DNA of 50,543 nucleotides from Leyella stercorea DSM 18206 (GCF_000235885.1 NZ_JH379387.1:1-50543), one strand, 5' to 3'. Shown: positions 7,406 through 23,441, numbered from the stretch's first letter. Notes: generated by a model from the sequence alone, not told the origin. A program made the numbers and translations.

Positions 7406-8596
7406 ATGGCTAAAGAAACATTTGTGCGCACCAAACCGCACGTAAACATTGGTACAATTGGTCACGTTGACCATGGTAAGACTACTCTTACTGCTGCCAT
7501 TTCTAAGACTCTTCACGATAGAGGCTTCGGTGGCGAGGATGTTAAGTCTTTCGACCAGATCGATAACGCTCCTGAGGAGAAAGAGCGTGGTATCACTATC
7601 AACTCAGCTCACATCGAGTACGAAACAGAAAAGCGTCACTATGCACACGTAGACTGTCCGGGTCACGCCGACTACGTTAAGAACATGGTAACTGGTGCTG
7701 CTCAGATGGACGGTGCTATCCTTGTAGTTGCTGCTACTGATGGTCCTATGCCTCAGACACGTGAGCACGTACTTCTCGCTCGTCAGGTAAACGTACCGCG
7801 TATGGTTGTTTTCTTGAACAAGTGCGATATGGTAGAGGATGAGGAGATGCTCGAGCTCGTAGAGATGGAGGTTCGCGAGATCCTCGACCAGTACGGCTAT
7901 GAGGAGGAAACTCCTATCATCCGCGGTTCTGCTCTTGGTGCACTCAATGGTGTAGAGAAATGGGCTGACAAGGTAATGGAGCTTATGGACGCTGTTGATA
8001 CATGGATTCAGGAGCCTCCACGTGACCTCGACAAACCATTCTTGATGCCTATCGAGGACGTATTCTCAATCACAGGTCGTGGTACTGTTGCTACTGGTCG
8101 TATCGAGACTGGTCGCGTTAAGGTAGGCGACGAGACAGAGCTCCTTGGCCTCGGTGAGGATAAGAAGTGTGTCGTTACTGGTGTTGAGATGTTCCGTAAG
8201 ATCCTCGACGAGGGTGAAGCTGGCGATAACGTAGGTCTTCTCCTCCGTGGTATCGATAAGAACGAGATCAAGCGCGGTATGGTACTCTGCCACCCGGGTC
8301 AGATCAAGCCTCACAAGCACTTCAAGGCTTCTATCTACGTTTTGAAGAAGGAAGAGGGTGGTCGTCACACACCGTTCGGCAACAAGTATCGTCCTCAGTT
8401 CTACCTCCGTACTATGGACTGCACAGGCGAGATCAAGCTTCCTGAGGGAGTTGAGATGGTAATGCCTGGTGACAACGTAGAGATCGAGGTTGAGCTCATC
8501 TACGCAGTAGCTCTGAATGAGGGCCTTCGTTTCGCTATCCGCGAGGGTGGTCGTACAGTAGGTTCTGGTCAGATCACAAAGATCCTCGAAGACTAA
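7406..8596 (+). CDS. tuf: Translation elongation factor Tu
   Basis: 396 residues, full length. GTPase that delivers aminoacyl-tRNA to the ribosome. P-loop GHVDHGKT, switch region [19 protein letters not shown], then the two beta-barrel domains ending in [12 protein letters not shown]. It is placed behind four tRNA genes and before tRNA-Trp and secE, probably in one primary transcript that is processed. Codon choice (many GCT, GGT, CGT) is that of a highly expressed gene. Confidence 0.99.
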   Translation: MAKETFVRTKPHVNIGTIGHVDHGKTTLTAAISKTLHDRGFGGEDVKSFDQIDNAPEEKERGITINSAHIEYETEKRHYAHVDCPGHADYVKNMVTGAAQMDGAILVVAATDGPMPQTREHVLLARQVNVPRMVVFLNKCDMVEDEEMLELVEMEVREILDQYGYEEETPIIRGSALGALNGVEKWADKVMELMDAVDTWIQEPPRDLDKPFLMPIEDVFSITGRGTVATGRIETGRVKVGDETELLGLGEDKKCVVTGVEMFRKILDEGEAGDNVGLLLRGIDKNEIKRGMVLCHPGQIKPHKHFKASIYVLKKEEGGRHTPFGNKYRPQFYLRTMDCTGEIKLPEGVEMVMPGDNVEIEVELIYAVALNEGLRFAIREGGRTVGSGQITKILED

Positions 8597-8638
8597 TTCG
8601 TCGATCCACAGTCTCCTAAGAGGCTGGATTAAATAAAA

Positions 8639-8672
8639 ATAGTTCCCGTATCGCTTCGGCATCGGGAACTAT
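8639..8672 (+). other. Hairpin between tuf and tRNA-Trp
   Basis: Perfect 10-base arms ATAGTTCCCG (8639-8648) and CGGGAACTAT (8663-8672), with no T-run after it and the tRNA starting four bases later. It may be an RNA-processing signal or weak attenuator. Confidence 0.55.
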
Positions 8673-8675
8673 CCT

Positions 8676-8748
8676 ACGGGAATAGCTCAGTCGGTAGAGC
8701 ACTGGTCTCCAAAACCAGGTGTCGGGAGTTCGAGCCTCTCTTCCCGTG
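8676..8748 (+). tRNA. tRNA-Trp (anticodon CCA)
   Basis: 73 bases. Acceptor ACGGGAA/TTCCCGT, anticodon stem CTGGT/ACCAG around CTCCAAA giving CCA. Lies between tuf and secE. Confidence 0.96.
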
Positions 8749-8764
8749 CTAAAAAGAAGATAAT

Positions 8765-8956
8765 ATGTTTAAGAAGTTTGTAAATTATTGCAAGACTTGT
8801 TACGACGAACTTGCGCATAAAACAACTTGGCCAAGTTATGCCGAACTAAACCATAGTGCAGTGATTGTATTATCTGCTTCCCTTGTCGTTGCAGCTGTGG
8901 TGTTCGCTATGGACTCTCTGTTCAAGTGGGCTATGAGCATGGTTTACCCAGGTTAA
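8765..8956 (+). CDS. secE: Preprotein translocase subunit SecE
   Basis: 63 residues. A short single-span SecE: amphipathic N-terminal part with the conserved ELAHKTTWPSYAEL, then one transmembrane helix (SAVIVLSASLVVAAVVFAM). Part of the SecYEG channel in the inner membrane. It is followed after 14 bases by nusG, the classic pairing. Confidence 0.96.
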   Translation: MFKKFVNYCKTCYDELAHKTTWPSYAELNHSAVIVLSASLVVAAVVFAMDSLFKWAMSMVYPG

Positions 8957-8970
8957 TCGTTTTCAAGAAA

Positions 8971-9516
8971 ATGGCTAAGACAGAAAAAAAATGGTACGTG
9001 CTTCGTGCTGCCAGTGGTAAGGAATTCAAAGTGAAAGAGTACCTTGACGCTGAGATTAAGCACAATCCATTACTTCAGACGCATGTTTCGCAAGTGGTTC
9101 TGCCGCTCGAGAAACACGCATCTTTGCGTAATGGAAAAAGAGTAATCAAGGAGAAAATATCACTCCCTGGTTATGTGTTCGTAGAAGCTGCCCTCGTGGG
9201 CGATGTAGCTCACACGCTACGTTTCATGCCGAACGTTTTAGGCTTTCTTGGAGGCTTGGATAACCCCTCACCAGTTCCGCAGTCGGAAATCAATCGTATG
9301 CTCGGTTCATGCGAGGAAACGGAGATTGAAGACAACATTGACATCCCGTACGTAGTTGACGAGACTGTCAAGGTAACGGACGGACCGTTCTCAGGTTTCA
9401 GTGGCATCATCGAAGAGGTGAATGTCGAGAAGCGCAAACTAAAGGTGATGGTCAAGATCTTCGGACGCAAAACTCCGTTGGAATTAGGTTTTATGCAAGT
9501 CGAAAAAGAAGGCTAA
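8971..9516 (+). CDS. nusG: Transcription termination/antitermination factor NusG
   Basis: 181 residues from MAKTEKKWYVLRAASGKE. NGN domain (WYVLRA, LPGYVFVEA, GFLGG), then the KOW domain TDGPFSGFSGIIEEVN...VMVKIFGRKTPLEL. It binds RNA polymerase and promotes processive elongation and coupling with ribosomes. Start chosen at the ATG 14 bases after the secE stop; the open frame upstream overlaps secE and is not needed. Confidence 0.97.
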   Translation: MAKTEKKWYVLRAASGKEFKVKEYLDAEIKHNPLLQTHVSQVVLPLEKHASLRNGKRVIKEKISLPGYVFVEAALVGDVAHTLRFMPNVLGFLGGLDNPSPVPQSEINRMLGSCEETEIEDNIDIPYVVDETVKVTDGPFSGFSGIIEEVNVEKRKLKVMVKIFGRKTPLELGFMQVEKEG

Positions 9517-9580
9517 CGCAAGGTTACGAATGCGTTCAGAATTCTTTTATATTAAATCAATTTAAATATTAACAGACAAA

Positions 9581-10024
9581 ATGGCTAAAGAAGTTGCTGG
9601 ATTAATCAAATTACAGATTAAAGGTGGCGCTGCGAATCCTTCTCCTCCAGTAGGACCTGCACTTGGTTCTAAGGGTATTAACATCATGGGATTCTGCAAA
9701 GAGTTCAACGCCAGAACCCAGGATAAGGCAGGTAAGGTAATTCCTGTTGTTATCACTTACTACACCGATAAATCGTTCAGCTTCGAACTTAAGACTCCTC
9801 CTGCAGCTATACAGCTGAAAGAGGCTGCTAAAGTTAAGAGTGGCTCAGCTCAGCCTAACCGCCAGAAAGTTGGTAAAGTAACTTGGGAGCAGGTAAAAGC
9901 AATCGCTGAGGACAAACTGAAAGATTTGAACTGCTTTACAGTTGCATCGGCTATGAGACTCGTTGCTGGTACAGCAAGAAGTATGGGTATCACTGTAGAG
10001 GGAGACTTCCCTGAAAATGTTTAA
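9581..10024 (+). CDS. rplK: Ribosomal protein uL11
   Basis: 147 residues; [29 protein letters not shown] is the typical N-terminus, and the C-terminal rRNA-binding domain ends with RSMGITVEG. Part of the GTPase-associated centre of the 50S subunit. First ribosomal gene of the rplKAJL-rpoBC cluster. Confidence 0.98.
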   Translation: MAKEVAGLIKLQIKGGAANPSPPVGPALGSKGINIMGFCKEFNARTQDKAGKVIPVVITYYTDKSFSFELKTPPAAIQLKEAAKVKSGSAQPNRQKVGKVTWEQVKAIAEDKLKDLNCFTVASAMRLVAGTARSMGITVEGDFPENV

Positions 10025-10043
10025 TAACTTCAATTTTTAAGAA

Positions 10044-10733
10044 ATGAAACTGACAAAAAATCAAAAATCAGTAGCTGACAAGGTTGAAGCAGGGAAGATG
10101 TACACATTGAAAGAGGCTTCAGAGCTGGTAAAGGAAATTACCACTACCAAGTTCGATGCTTCTCTCGATATTGACGTACGCTTGGGCGTTGACCCACGTA
10201 AGGCTAACCAGATGGTTCGTGGCGTGGTTTCTCTTCCCAACGGTACCGGTAAGGTAACACGCGTACTCGCTCTCTGTACTCCTGACCAGGAGGCTGCTGC
10301 TAAGGAAGCAGGTGCTGACTACGTAGGTCTTGACGAGTATATCGAAAAGATCAAGGGTGGTTGGACAGACATCGACGTTATTATCACTATGCCGTCATGC
10401 ATGGGTAAGATTGGTCCTATCGGCCGTATCCTCGGTCCGCGTGGATTGATGCCTAACCCTAAGAGCGGCACCGTAACAATGGACGTTGCCAAGGCAGTTA
10501 AGGAAGTAAAGCAGGGTAAGATTGATTTCAAGGTTGACAAGGCTGGTATTATCCACACTTCAATCGGTAAGGTAAGCTTCACTCCGGAGGCAATCTATCA
10601 GAATGCTAAGGAGTTCATCGCTACCATCATCAAGCTCAAGCCTGCTGCTGCTAAAGGTACATATATCAAGAGTATCTTTATTTCAAGCACTATGAGTAAG
10701 GGTATCAAGGTTGATCCTAAATCAGTTGAGTAA
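10044..10733 (+). CDS. rplA: Ribosomal protein uL1
   Basis: 229 residues with the L1 signature [18 protein letters not shown] and the N-terminal [17 protein letters not shown]1-stalk protein and, in many bacteria, translational repressor of its own operon; no obvious L1 target structure was found before rplK. 19 bases from rplK and 18 from rplJ. Confidence 0.98.
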   Translation: MKLTKNQKSVADKVEAGKMYTLKEASELVKEITTTKFDASLDIDVRLGVDPRKANQMVRGVVSLPNGTGKVTRVLALCTPDQEAAAKEAGADYVGLDEYIEKIKGGWTDIDVIITMPSCMGKIGPIGRILGPRGLMPNPKSGTVTMDVAKAVKEVKQGKIDFKVDKAGIIHTSIGKVSFTPEAIYQNAKEFIATIIKLKPAAAKGTYIKSIFISSTMSKGIKVDPKSVE

Positions 10734-10751
10734 CTCTAAAAGTTTTGTAAA

Positions 10752-11267
10752 ATGAAGAAAGAAGTAAAAGATACTATTATTGCCGAGCTCGGTGCGAAGC
10801 TGAAGGAGTTCCCTCACTTCTACCTCGTTGACCTCGCAGGTCTCAACGCCGAGGCTACAAGCAACCTCCGTCGCAAGTGCTTCAAGAACGATATCAAGAT
10901 GATTGTCGTTAAGAACACACTTCTCCGCGAGGCTTTCCAGGCAAGCGATATTGATTTCGAGCCTCTGTACGGCGCACTCAAGGGCACTACAGCAGTTATG
11001 TTCGCTCACACAGCTAACGTTCCTGCAAAGCTCCTTAAGGAATACGCTAAGGAAGGTGTACCTGCACTTAAGGGTGCATATGCTGAGGAGACAATCTTCG
11101 GCGCAGATCAGCTCGAGGCTCTCGTAGCTATCAAGAGCAAGAACGAGGTTATTGCAGAAATTGTTGCACTGCTCCAGTCACCTGCAAAGAACGTTATCTC
11201 TGCTCTTCAGTCAGGCGCAAACACTATTCATGGTGTGCTTAAGACTTTGGGCGAGCGTCCTGAGTAA
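10752..11267 (+). CDS. rplJ: Ribosomal protein uL10
   Basis: 171 residues. N-terminal rRNA-binding domain (FYLVDLAGLNAEATSNLRRKCF, IKMIVVKNTLL) and C-terminal helix that carries the L7/L12 dimers. Only 18 bases separate it from rplA, so there is no room for an E. coli-type long L10 leader. Confidence 0.98.
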   Translation: MKKEVKDTIIAELGAKLKEFPHFYLVDLAGLNAEATSNLRRKCFKNDIKMIVVKNTLLREAFQASDIDFEPLYGALKGTTAVMFAHTANVPAKLLKEYAKEGVPALKGAYAEETIFGADQLEALVAIKSKNEVIAEIVALLQSPAKNVISALQSGANTIHGVLKTLGERPE

Positions 11268-11321
11268 TATAACTACAAGTCAAAGAACATTAACATTAAA
11301 AACAATTAAAATTTAAATACA

Positions 11322-11699
11322 ATGGCAGATATTAAAGCTCTTGCTGAAGAATTGGTAAATCTTACAGTAAAGGAAGTAAACGAGTTGGCAACAGTCCTCA
11401 AGGACGAGTATGGTATTGAGCCTGCTGCTGCAGCTGTAGCTGTAGCTGCTGGTCCTGCAGCAGGTGGTGCTGATGCAGCTGAGGAGAAGACATCTTTCGA
11501 TGTTGTCCTCGCTGAGGTAGGTGCTGCAAAGCTCCAGGTTGTAAAGGCAGTTAAGGAAGCTTGCGGTCTTGGCTTGAAGGAAGCTAAGGACCTCGTAGAC
11601 GCTGCTCCTACTAAGATCAAGGAAGGTCTCTCTAAGGAAGAGGCTGAGAACTTGAAGAAGGCTATCGAGGAGTCAGGTGCTAAGGTAGAGCTCAAGTAA
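11322..11699 (+). CDS. rplL: Ribosomal protein bL12 (L7/L12)
   Basis: 125 residues: N-terminal dimerisation helix pair ([20 protein letters not shown]), an alanine/glycine-rich hinge ([15 protein letters not shown]), then the C-terminal factor-binding domain ([32 protein letters not shown]). Acidic stalk protein that recruits translational GTPases. Confidence 0.98.
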   Translation: MADIKALAEELVNLTVKEVNELATVLKDEYGIEPAAAAVAVAAGPAAGGADAAEEKTSFDVVLAEVGAAKLQVVKAVKEACGLGLKEAKDLVDAAPTKIKEGLSKEEAENLKKAIEESGAKVELK

Positions 11700-11720
11700 T
11701 AACAGCTTACAATTCAAATG

Positions 11721-11825
11721 TCGGGTTTAACGCTGCTAAGCAGTATTTAGGAAAGGTTAACCCGATATTTTAAAATTAGCAAATATGGTTAGGATCTTCC
11801 AAGTAGGTGGGTCCTAACCTTTTTG
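11721..11825 (+). terminator. Two hairpins between rplL and rpoB; the second is attenuator-like
   Basis: First dyad TCGGGTTTAAC (11721-11731) with GTTAACCCGA (11756-11765), followed by TATTTT. Second dyad GGTTAGGAT (11787-11795) with GTCCTAACC (11811-11819), directly followed by a T-run. The second looks like an intrinsic terminator, and since rpoB follows 47 bases later it probably acts as a partial terminator that lowers rpoBC expression relative to the ribosomal genes. Confidence 0.75.
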
Positions 11826-11871
11826 TGTCTTTCCGCTTATTTAGATTTTTTATCACCCATAATAACTTCTG

Positions 11872-15684
<3,813 letters not shown>

Positions 15685-15712
15685 TCCGAACATCCCAAAA
15701 CTATAGAAATAT

Positions 15713-20041
<4,329 letters not shown>

Positions 20042-20060
20042 AGTATAAATCCCGATATCA

Positions 20061-20084
20061 CTGTCCGGTTCTTTAGCCGGACAG
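20061..20084 (+). other. Short hairpin after rpoC
   Basis: CTGTCCGGT (20061-20069) and GCCGGACAG (20076-20084), nearly perfect arms with a six-base loop and no T-run; it may protect the 3' end or aid termination ahead of the main terminator. Confidence 0.5.
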
Positions 20085-20106
20085 CGGTATGACAGAATAA
20101 AAACAG

Positions 20107-20150
20107 AAAACGCTGCAAGCGAGTCTTCACCGACTGCTTGCAGCGTTTTT
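20107..20150 (+). terminator. Terminator of the rpoBC operon
   Basis: Perfect 14-base arms AAAACGCTGCAAGC (20107-20120) and GCTTGCAGCGTTTT (20136-20149) followed by T. It also closes the hipBST-like operon coming from the other side only after the operator-like pair at 20171-20231. Confidence 0.92.
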
Positions 20151-20170
20151 GTATATATGTGTATATGTAA

Positions 20171-20231
20171 TTATACCCTTTCGGGTGTAATCTCAAACAG
20201 TTTACTTGATATTACACCCGAAAGGGTATAA
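20171..20231. promoter_or_regulatory. Downstream pair of hip-type operator palindromes
   Basis: Two copies in inverted orientation (20171-20191 and 20211-20231, perfect 21-base complement to each other). Each is itself a near palindrome: TTA-T-ACCC-N4-GGGT-G-TAA. Centres are at 20180.5 and 20221.5, 41 bases apart, exactly the spacing of the pair in front of hipB (21793-21853). The flanking 'ta(t/c)(g/a)(t/c)aattat' bases and part of the spacer also match, so this is a diverged copy of the whole hipB control region at the 3' end of the operon. Confidence 0.7.
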
Positions 20232-20249
20232 ACTCGATGCTTCGAACCA

Positions 20250-21188
20250 TCATCTTAGCATCAGCATCCTTTTCAGAATAAGTCGTTTGTACTGCCGTTT
20301 GAAGTCGTCGGGTAGGAACGATGCCTCTATAAGTTCAATCCATTTCATCAGTGCCTTGCGGAATTTCTTCGCAATGTTGTCGAGCACTTTCTCGTTCACG
20401 CCCGAAGCTATTATCGACTTCTCGAAGTCGCTGCGCCTTATGCGCGCCTTCTTGCCGTTGAGCGTCAGCGCCAGTTCTTCCTTGTCCTCTGGCATCACGA
20501 TAGCCGTCGAAAGCAGGTCGTATGCCGGTGTCAGACTGTAACCCATCGACGATTTGTATAGCGAGAAATTCTTCAGATGCATGTCCGAGTTGCCCGTAAT
20601 CCACGAGAACACCACCACCTCCCAAAAATTCACGAGGTCGAGCTGCGGCACCGCCGAATACTTCTTAATATGCTTCGCAATCTGCTCGTACGAGCCCTTG
20701 TACTTGTATTCGGTCAGTCGTTCCGTCAATTGGCACATGTCTTCCATTGCAATCTTCGATCCGTCGCGTTCGCGGTCTATGCGCCGCGTTATGTAGCACA
20801 GCTCACCGTCGGCAAAGCGAATGAGCGAGTGGGGCACGACGGCTATCTTCGCCGCCTCCGCCATGTGCATCGTCAGGTCCTCTATTTCGGGCAGCGCACG
20901 GTAGGCGTCGGTCTGCGGCTTCAGAATGTAGCGTCCCCACAGCCCCACGATAGTGAATCGGTCGGGCTCGTTTTTCCCGCCCGGGTTCACGTCGAGCGAC
21001 AGCTTCGCCTGCACGCCGGTCAGCGTTGTCTGTGCCCGCACCACCTGCTTTGCGAGCTCAGCAATCTCGCTGCGTCTGTAGGGCAGCGTCGGCACCTCCT
21101 TCACGCCGAACATCTTGCGTGCGCAGGCAGGGTGAAAGTCCTTTTGGCCATCCTTCAGCGGCTTGTAGCAGTAAAGGCATTTTTCCAT
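20250..21188 (-). CDS. HipA-type serine/threonine kinase toxin lacking the N-lobe (HipT-like)
   Basis: 312 residues. HipA-like kinase core: glycine-loop TTLTGVQAK (Thr55, Thr57), ATP lysine in RYILKP (Lys90), catalytic loop NSDMHLKN (Asp202, Asn207), metal-binding AYDLLS (Asp224). In E. coli HipA and HipT relatives inactivate aminoacyl-tRNA synthetases by phosphorylation and their loop serines autophosphorylate; here both loop positions are Thr. The HipA N-subdomain is coded separately upstream. The N-terminus carries a possible zinc site, Cys4-x2-Cys7 ... His19-x2-Cys22. Start at the ATG (MEKCLYC); a preceding ATG (21191) or a TTG at 21215 are alternatives. 31 bases after the upstream gene; last gene of the operon. 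Toxicity and target are inferred from family. Confidence 0.88.
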   Translation of the reverse strand: MEKCLYCYKPLKDGQKDFHPACARKMFGVKEVPTLPYRRSEIAELAKQVVRAQTTLTGVQAKLSLDVNPGGKNEPDRFTIVGLWGRYILKPQTDAYRALPEIEDLTMHMAEAAKIAVVPHSLIRFADGELCYITRRIDRERDGSKIAMEDMCQLTERLTEYKYKGSYEQIAKHIKKYSAVPQLDLVNFWEVVVFSWITGNSDMHLKNFSLYKSSMGYSLTPAYDLLSTAIVMPEDKEELALTLNGKKARIRRSDFEKSIIASGVNEKVLDNIAKKFRKALMKWIELIEASFLPDDFKRQYKRLILKRMLMLR

Positions 21189-21219
21189 CATAATCAAGAG
21201 TTTTTTAGTTAGCAATACC

Positions 21220-21567
21220 TCAGTTCGGGTTGTGCGCCGTGCCGTCGGCTTCCTCCTCCGGCACCACGCTCACCGCTCCGATGCAGTCCTTGCAGCAGGC
21301 GAGCAGCAGCGACATACGGTCGCGCTGGTTTATCTTCCAGCTGCGTTCCGCAATGTTCAGCAGCCAACCCTCCGGCACCAGTCCGTCGAAGAACGGAAAG
21401 AGCACCTTGTCCTCATACGGTTCTTCGCGCAGCGGCATCGTGAGGCTGATAGGCTCAGCACCATCCGCTGCGAGATACTCGCTGTCGTACACAAAGTGGA
21501 AGCCGTTCTCGTCCTCCGTCAGCCGACCGGCGTAGCGGTCGTACATATAAATCTTTGCACTCTTCAT
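21220..21567 (-). CDS. HipA N-terminal subdomain protein (HipS-like antitoxin)
   Basis: 115 residues that correspond to the N-terminal subdomain of HipA, with the diagnostic FFDGLVPEGWLLN and a C-terminal DCIGAVSVVPEE. In two-gene hipBA systems this part is fused to the kinase; in the E. coli HipBST system the free version (HipS) is the antitoxin that neutralises the kinase HipT. The length and the gene order hipB-hipS-hipT here match that layout. It starts 11 bases after the hipB stop. Confidence 0.85.
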   Translation of the reverse strand: MKSAKIYMYDRYAGRLTEDENGFHFVYDSEYLAADGAEPISLTMPLREEPYEDKVLFPFFDGLVPEGWLLNIAERSWKINQRDRMSLLLACCKDCIGAVSVVPEEEADGTAHNPN

Positions 21568-21578
21568 AGTTGGTAATG

Positions 21579-21782
21579 TTATGATGTGTGTGGCACTGCG
21601 CCAACTTCGTGTCCGAACAGCGCGAGCACCTGGTTTATTTTGTCTATGCGCAGCGTCTGCTTACCCTGCTCCAGTTCGCGCACGAAGCGTAGTCCCACGC
21701 CCGACTTTTCCGCTAAGTCCACCTGCGTGAGGTTGAACATACGTCGGTGTTCCTTTACGAATGCAGCTATTGATGTTTCCAT
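21579..21782 (-). CDS. HipB-like helix-turn-helix regulator
   Basis: 67 residues, METSIAAFVKEHRRMFNLTQ..., an XRE-family helix-turn-helix close to the small 'couple HipB' type (LTQVDLAEKSGVGLRFVRELEQGK, then LRIDKINQVLALFG). Probably binds the palindromes at 21793-21853 and represses the operon. The start is placed at the ATG 11 bases downstream of the operator; an upstream extension would read through the operator itself (HPKGYN) and is rejected. Confidence 0.9.
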   Translation of the reverse strand: METSIAAFVKEHRRMFNLTQVDLAEKSGVGLRFVRELEQGKQTLRIDKINQVLALFGHEVGAVPHTS

Positions 21783-21792
21783 ATATATACAA

Positions 21793-21853
21793 TTATACCC
21801 TTTCGGGTGCAAATATATATAATTTATTTAATATTGCACCCGAAAGGGTATAG
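21793..21853 (-). promoter_or_regulatory. hipB promoter with two operator palindromes
   Basis: Two inverted copies of the TTA-T-ACCC-N4-GGGT-G-(C/T)AA motif, centres 21802.5 and 21843.5 (41 bases apart, about four helical turns). On the minus strand TATATTTG (21817-21810), a consensus -7 element, sits between the sites and touches the proximal one. This geometry fits autorepression by HipB; E. coli HipB uses TATCC-N8-GGATA operators in a comparable layout. Confidence 0.75.
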
Positions 21854-21880
21854 TTTTTTTCTTGAACATTTGCGTATGCA

Positions 21881-22822
21881 TTACTCTCTGTTGATTCGTT
21901 CCACCAATTCATATGGTGTAAGTATATCCATCTTTGAGAAGCCGAACCACTTTTTACCCAAGTCCTTGATGGAAGCTCCTATGTGATACACATCATCGTC
22001 TATGCAAAGGAAGCGGTCATGTGATAAGCGGAATGTTTCAATATCAATCGGTGCATATTGAGCATTATGACGGTCAATGTCGAGTTGGAATTGGCGGCTT
22101 ATCTGCTGAGTGTAGATGATTGCAGACACGCTGTTTTTTCTTTTATCAAGCAATGTCAATACAGTCTCGTCAACATAGTTGTCGATAAGGATAATACGTT
22201 TCTTCGCACTCTTAATCAAGTCGGACACGAAAGTGTAGGCATCATAAATTTGCCCATTGTAGAACACACCTTGCTTTGGCTTTGCGTTGCCCTCATCCAA
22301 TCTGCGAAATACTTCTTCTATACGCTTGTCGGATTCTTGCAAGTGTTGTTGCATTTCCAATTGATGGTATTCCATAGTCGAGAGACGCTGAAACACTTCG
22401 GCATTGTTCTGTAGAAAGTGACGCATTGAAGTGAAAGCTCGCATTATTCGAATATTCACTTCAATCGCAGCGTCAGAACGTAAAACACTACTAAGCATAG
22501 CGACTCCGTTTTCAGTAAATACGTAAGGCATGTATTTCAAATGTTGTCCGCGTCCTTCGTTTAAGGTCGCAATTTGCGACCTTAAACATTCGTCCTTGGT
22601 CAATTGAAACATGAAATCTTCTGGAAATCGTTTAATATTACGTTTTACTTGCTCATTAAGACGCTTTGTTTCAACGCCATAAAGTGTGGCAAGGTCACGG
22701 TCAAGCATAACTTGTTGTCCTCTAATGACTTTTATTAGAGGCTCTATATTGTCAACACCAACCAACTGGTCACAATTTGTGACCAGTTCTCCTTTATCTT
22801 GATGTTCTATGTTATTTGCCAT
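21881..22822 (-). CDS. ORF6N domain protein with phospholipase-D-like C-terminus
   Basis: 313 residues. The ORF6N (KilA-N-related, phage-type DNA-binding) domain covers about residues 28-135 (IRGQQVMLDRDLATLYGVE, RFPEDFMFQL, YVFTENGVAMLSSVL). A likely coiled coil at 145-175 precedes a C-terminal domain (190-295) with a single HKD-like motif: His268-x-Arg270-x4-Asp275, then GAS. In the PLD superfamily the motif is HxKx4D, so Lys is replaced by Arg. Such proteins are frequent in Bacteroidales and are often listed with toxin-antitoxin or mobile genes; no activity is established to my knowledge. Base composition is more AT-rich than neighbouring genes. Three related palindromes lie in its leader and codons. 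Confidence 0.8.
   Translation of the reverse strand: MANNIEHQDKGELVTNCDQLVGVDNIEPLIKVIRGQQVMLDRDLATLYGVETKRLNEQVKRNIKRFPEDFMFQLTKDECLRSQIATLNEGRGQHLKYMPYVFTENGVAMLSSVLRSDAAIEVNIRIMRAFTSMRHFLQNNAEVFQRLSTMEYHQLEMQQHLQESDKRIEEVFRRLDEGNAKPKQGVFYNGQIYDAYTFVSDLIKSAKKRIILIDNYVDETVLTLLDKRKNSVSAIIYTQQISRQFQLDIDRHNAQYAPIDIETFRLSHDRFLCIDDDVYHIGASIKDLGKKWFGFSKMDILTPYELVERINRE
22559..22587. promoter_or_regulatory. 29-base perfect palindrome inside the ORF6N gene
   Basis: Arms of 14 bases around one central base, core GGTCGCAA-T-TTGCGACC with TTTAA/TTAAA flanks. It codes residues 79-88 (CLRSQIATLN). Same core family as the sites at 22764-22788 and 22846-22860. Confidence 0.6.
22764..22788. promoter_or_regulatory. 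25-base perfect palindrome in the 5' coding region of the ORF6N gene
   Basis: Arms of 12 bases around one base, core GGTCACAA-T-TTGTGACC. It codes residues 12-20 (ELVTNCDQL). Confidence 0.6.
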
Positions 22823-22845
22823 AATTCAATCTCTATTTTTTGAAA

Positions 22846-22860
22846 TCACAAATTGTGACC
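22846..22860. promoter_or_regulatory. Leader palindrome TCACAAATTGTGA of the ORF6N gene
   Basis: 13-base palindrome followed by CC and TTAAA, giving half of the same GGTCRCAA/TTGYGACC consensus. It lies between the predicted transcription start and the ATG, so bound protein would block early elongation. Confidence 0.6.
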
Positions 22861-22886
22861 TTAAATATATTGTTTATTGTTGCATG

Positions 22887-22916
22887 CAAAGATAGTGCTT
22901 TTAGCCGTTAAGCCAA
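22887..22916 (-). promoter_or_regulatory. Promoter of the ORF6N gene
   Basis: On the minus strand TTG (22916-22914), 19-base spacer, TATCTTTG (22894-22887). Confidence 0.65.
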
Positions 22917-23318
22917 TATTGCACAAACCTTTTTTAAAAGAACGTAAAATCAATAGTCTTATAGCGGTGGTTGTACTTTTAGTAATCGCTTCTATCGTGT
23001 CCTTCAACGGGTAGCAGGAGCGAATACCAATTCCTACTTATTATAATGTATATCATGCGTAATAAAAGCGCATTATGCTTTGCAAATATAGATAAAAATT
23101 CCGAGTTACAAGTTTGTTAGGGTAAAAAACAAAAAAGATGCGAAAAATAATAGTCTTCACTTGGCTAAACTCTAAAATAGGAATATAAGGTTAGGCGATT
23201 AGAGTATTGCAACGTTGTATTTTGTTAGATATGTTATAGTCCTGTAAAGTTTCAGTACGTGAAAAAATCCACCATATCTTCCAGTATCGTCGTAACTTGC
23301 AGATTACGAGCACGATAA

Positions 23319-23418
23319 AGGCTGGTAGATAGGCTTCCGAGAGCGATATCTGCCAGCCTATCTGCCAGCCTATCTACCAGCCTATCTACCAGCCTATCTA
23401 CCAGCCTATTTGTCGCCC
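23319..23418. repeat. 12-base tandem array TATCTRCCAGCC with an inverted copy in front
   Basis: Five exact-phase units of TATCTGCCAGCC/TATCTACCAGCC from 23347 to 23406 plus a degenerate sixth. A 17-base reverse complement (23319-23335, AGGCTGGTAGATAGGCT) precedes the array, so a hairpin can form in several registers. Not CRISPR: no spacers. The stretch 22917-23318 before it shows no gene; a lone minus-strand -7 element TATATTTG lies at 23090-23083. Confidence 0.85.
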
Positions 23419-23441
23419 GATCTGCCACGCCGTTCTCATTA

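Noticed and set aside
8676..8748. Functional link between tRNA-Trp and the HipT-like kinase (HipT of E. coli targets TrpS)
   Set aside because: The tRNA is part of the conserved core operon 11 kb away; proximity is coincidental.
10734..10751. L10-type autoregulatory leader before rplJ
   Set aside because: Only 18 bases separate rplA and rplJ, too short for the known structure.
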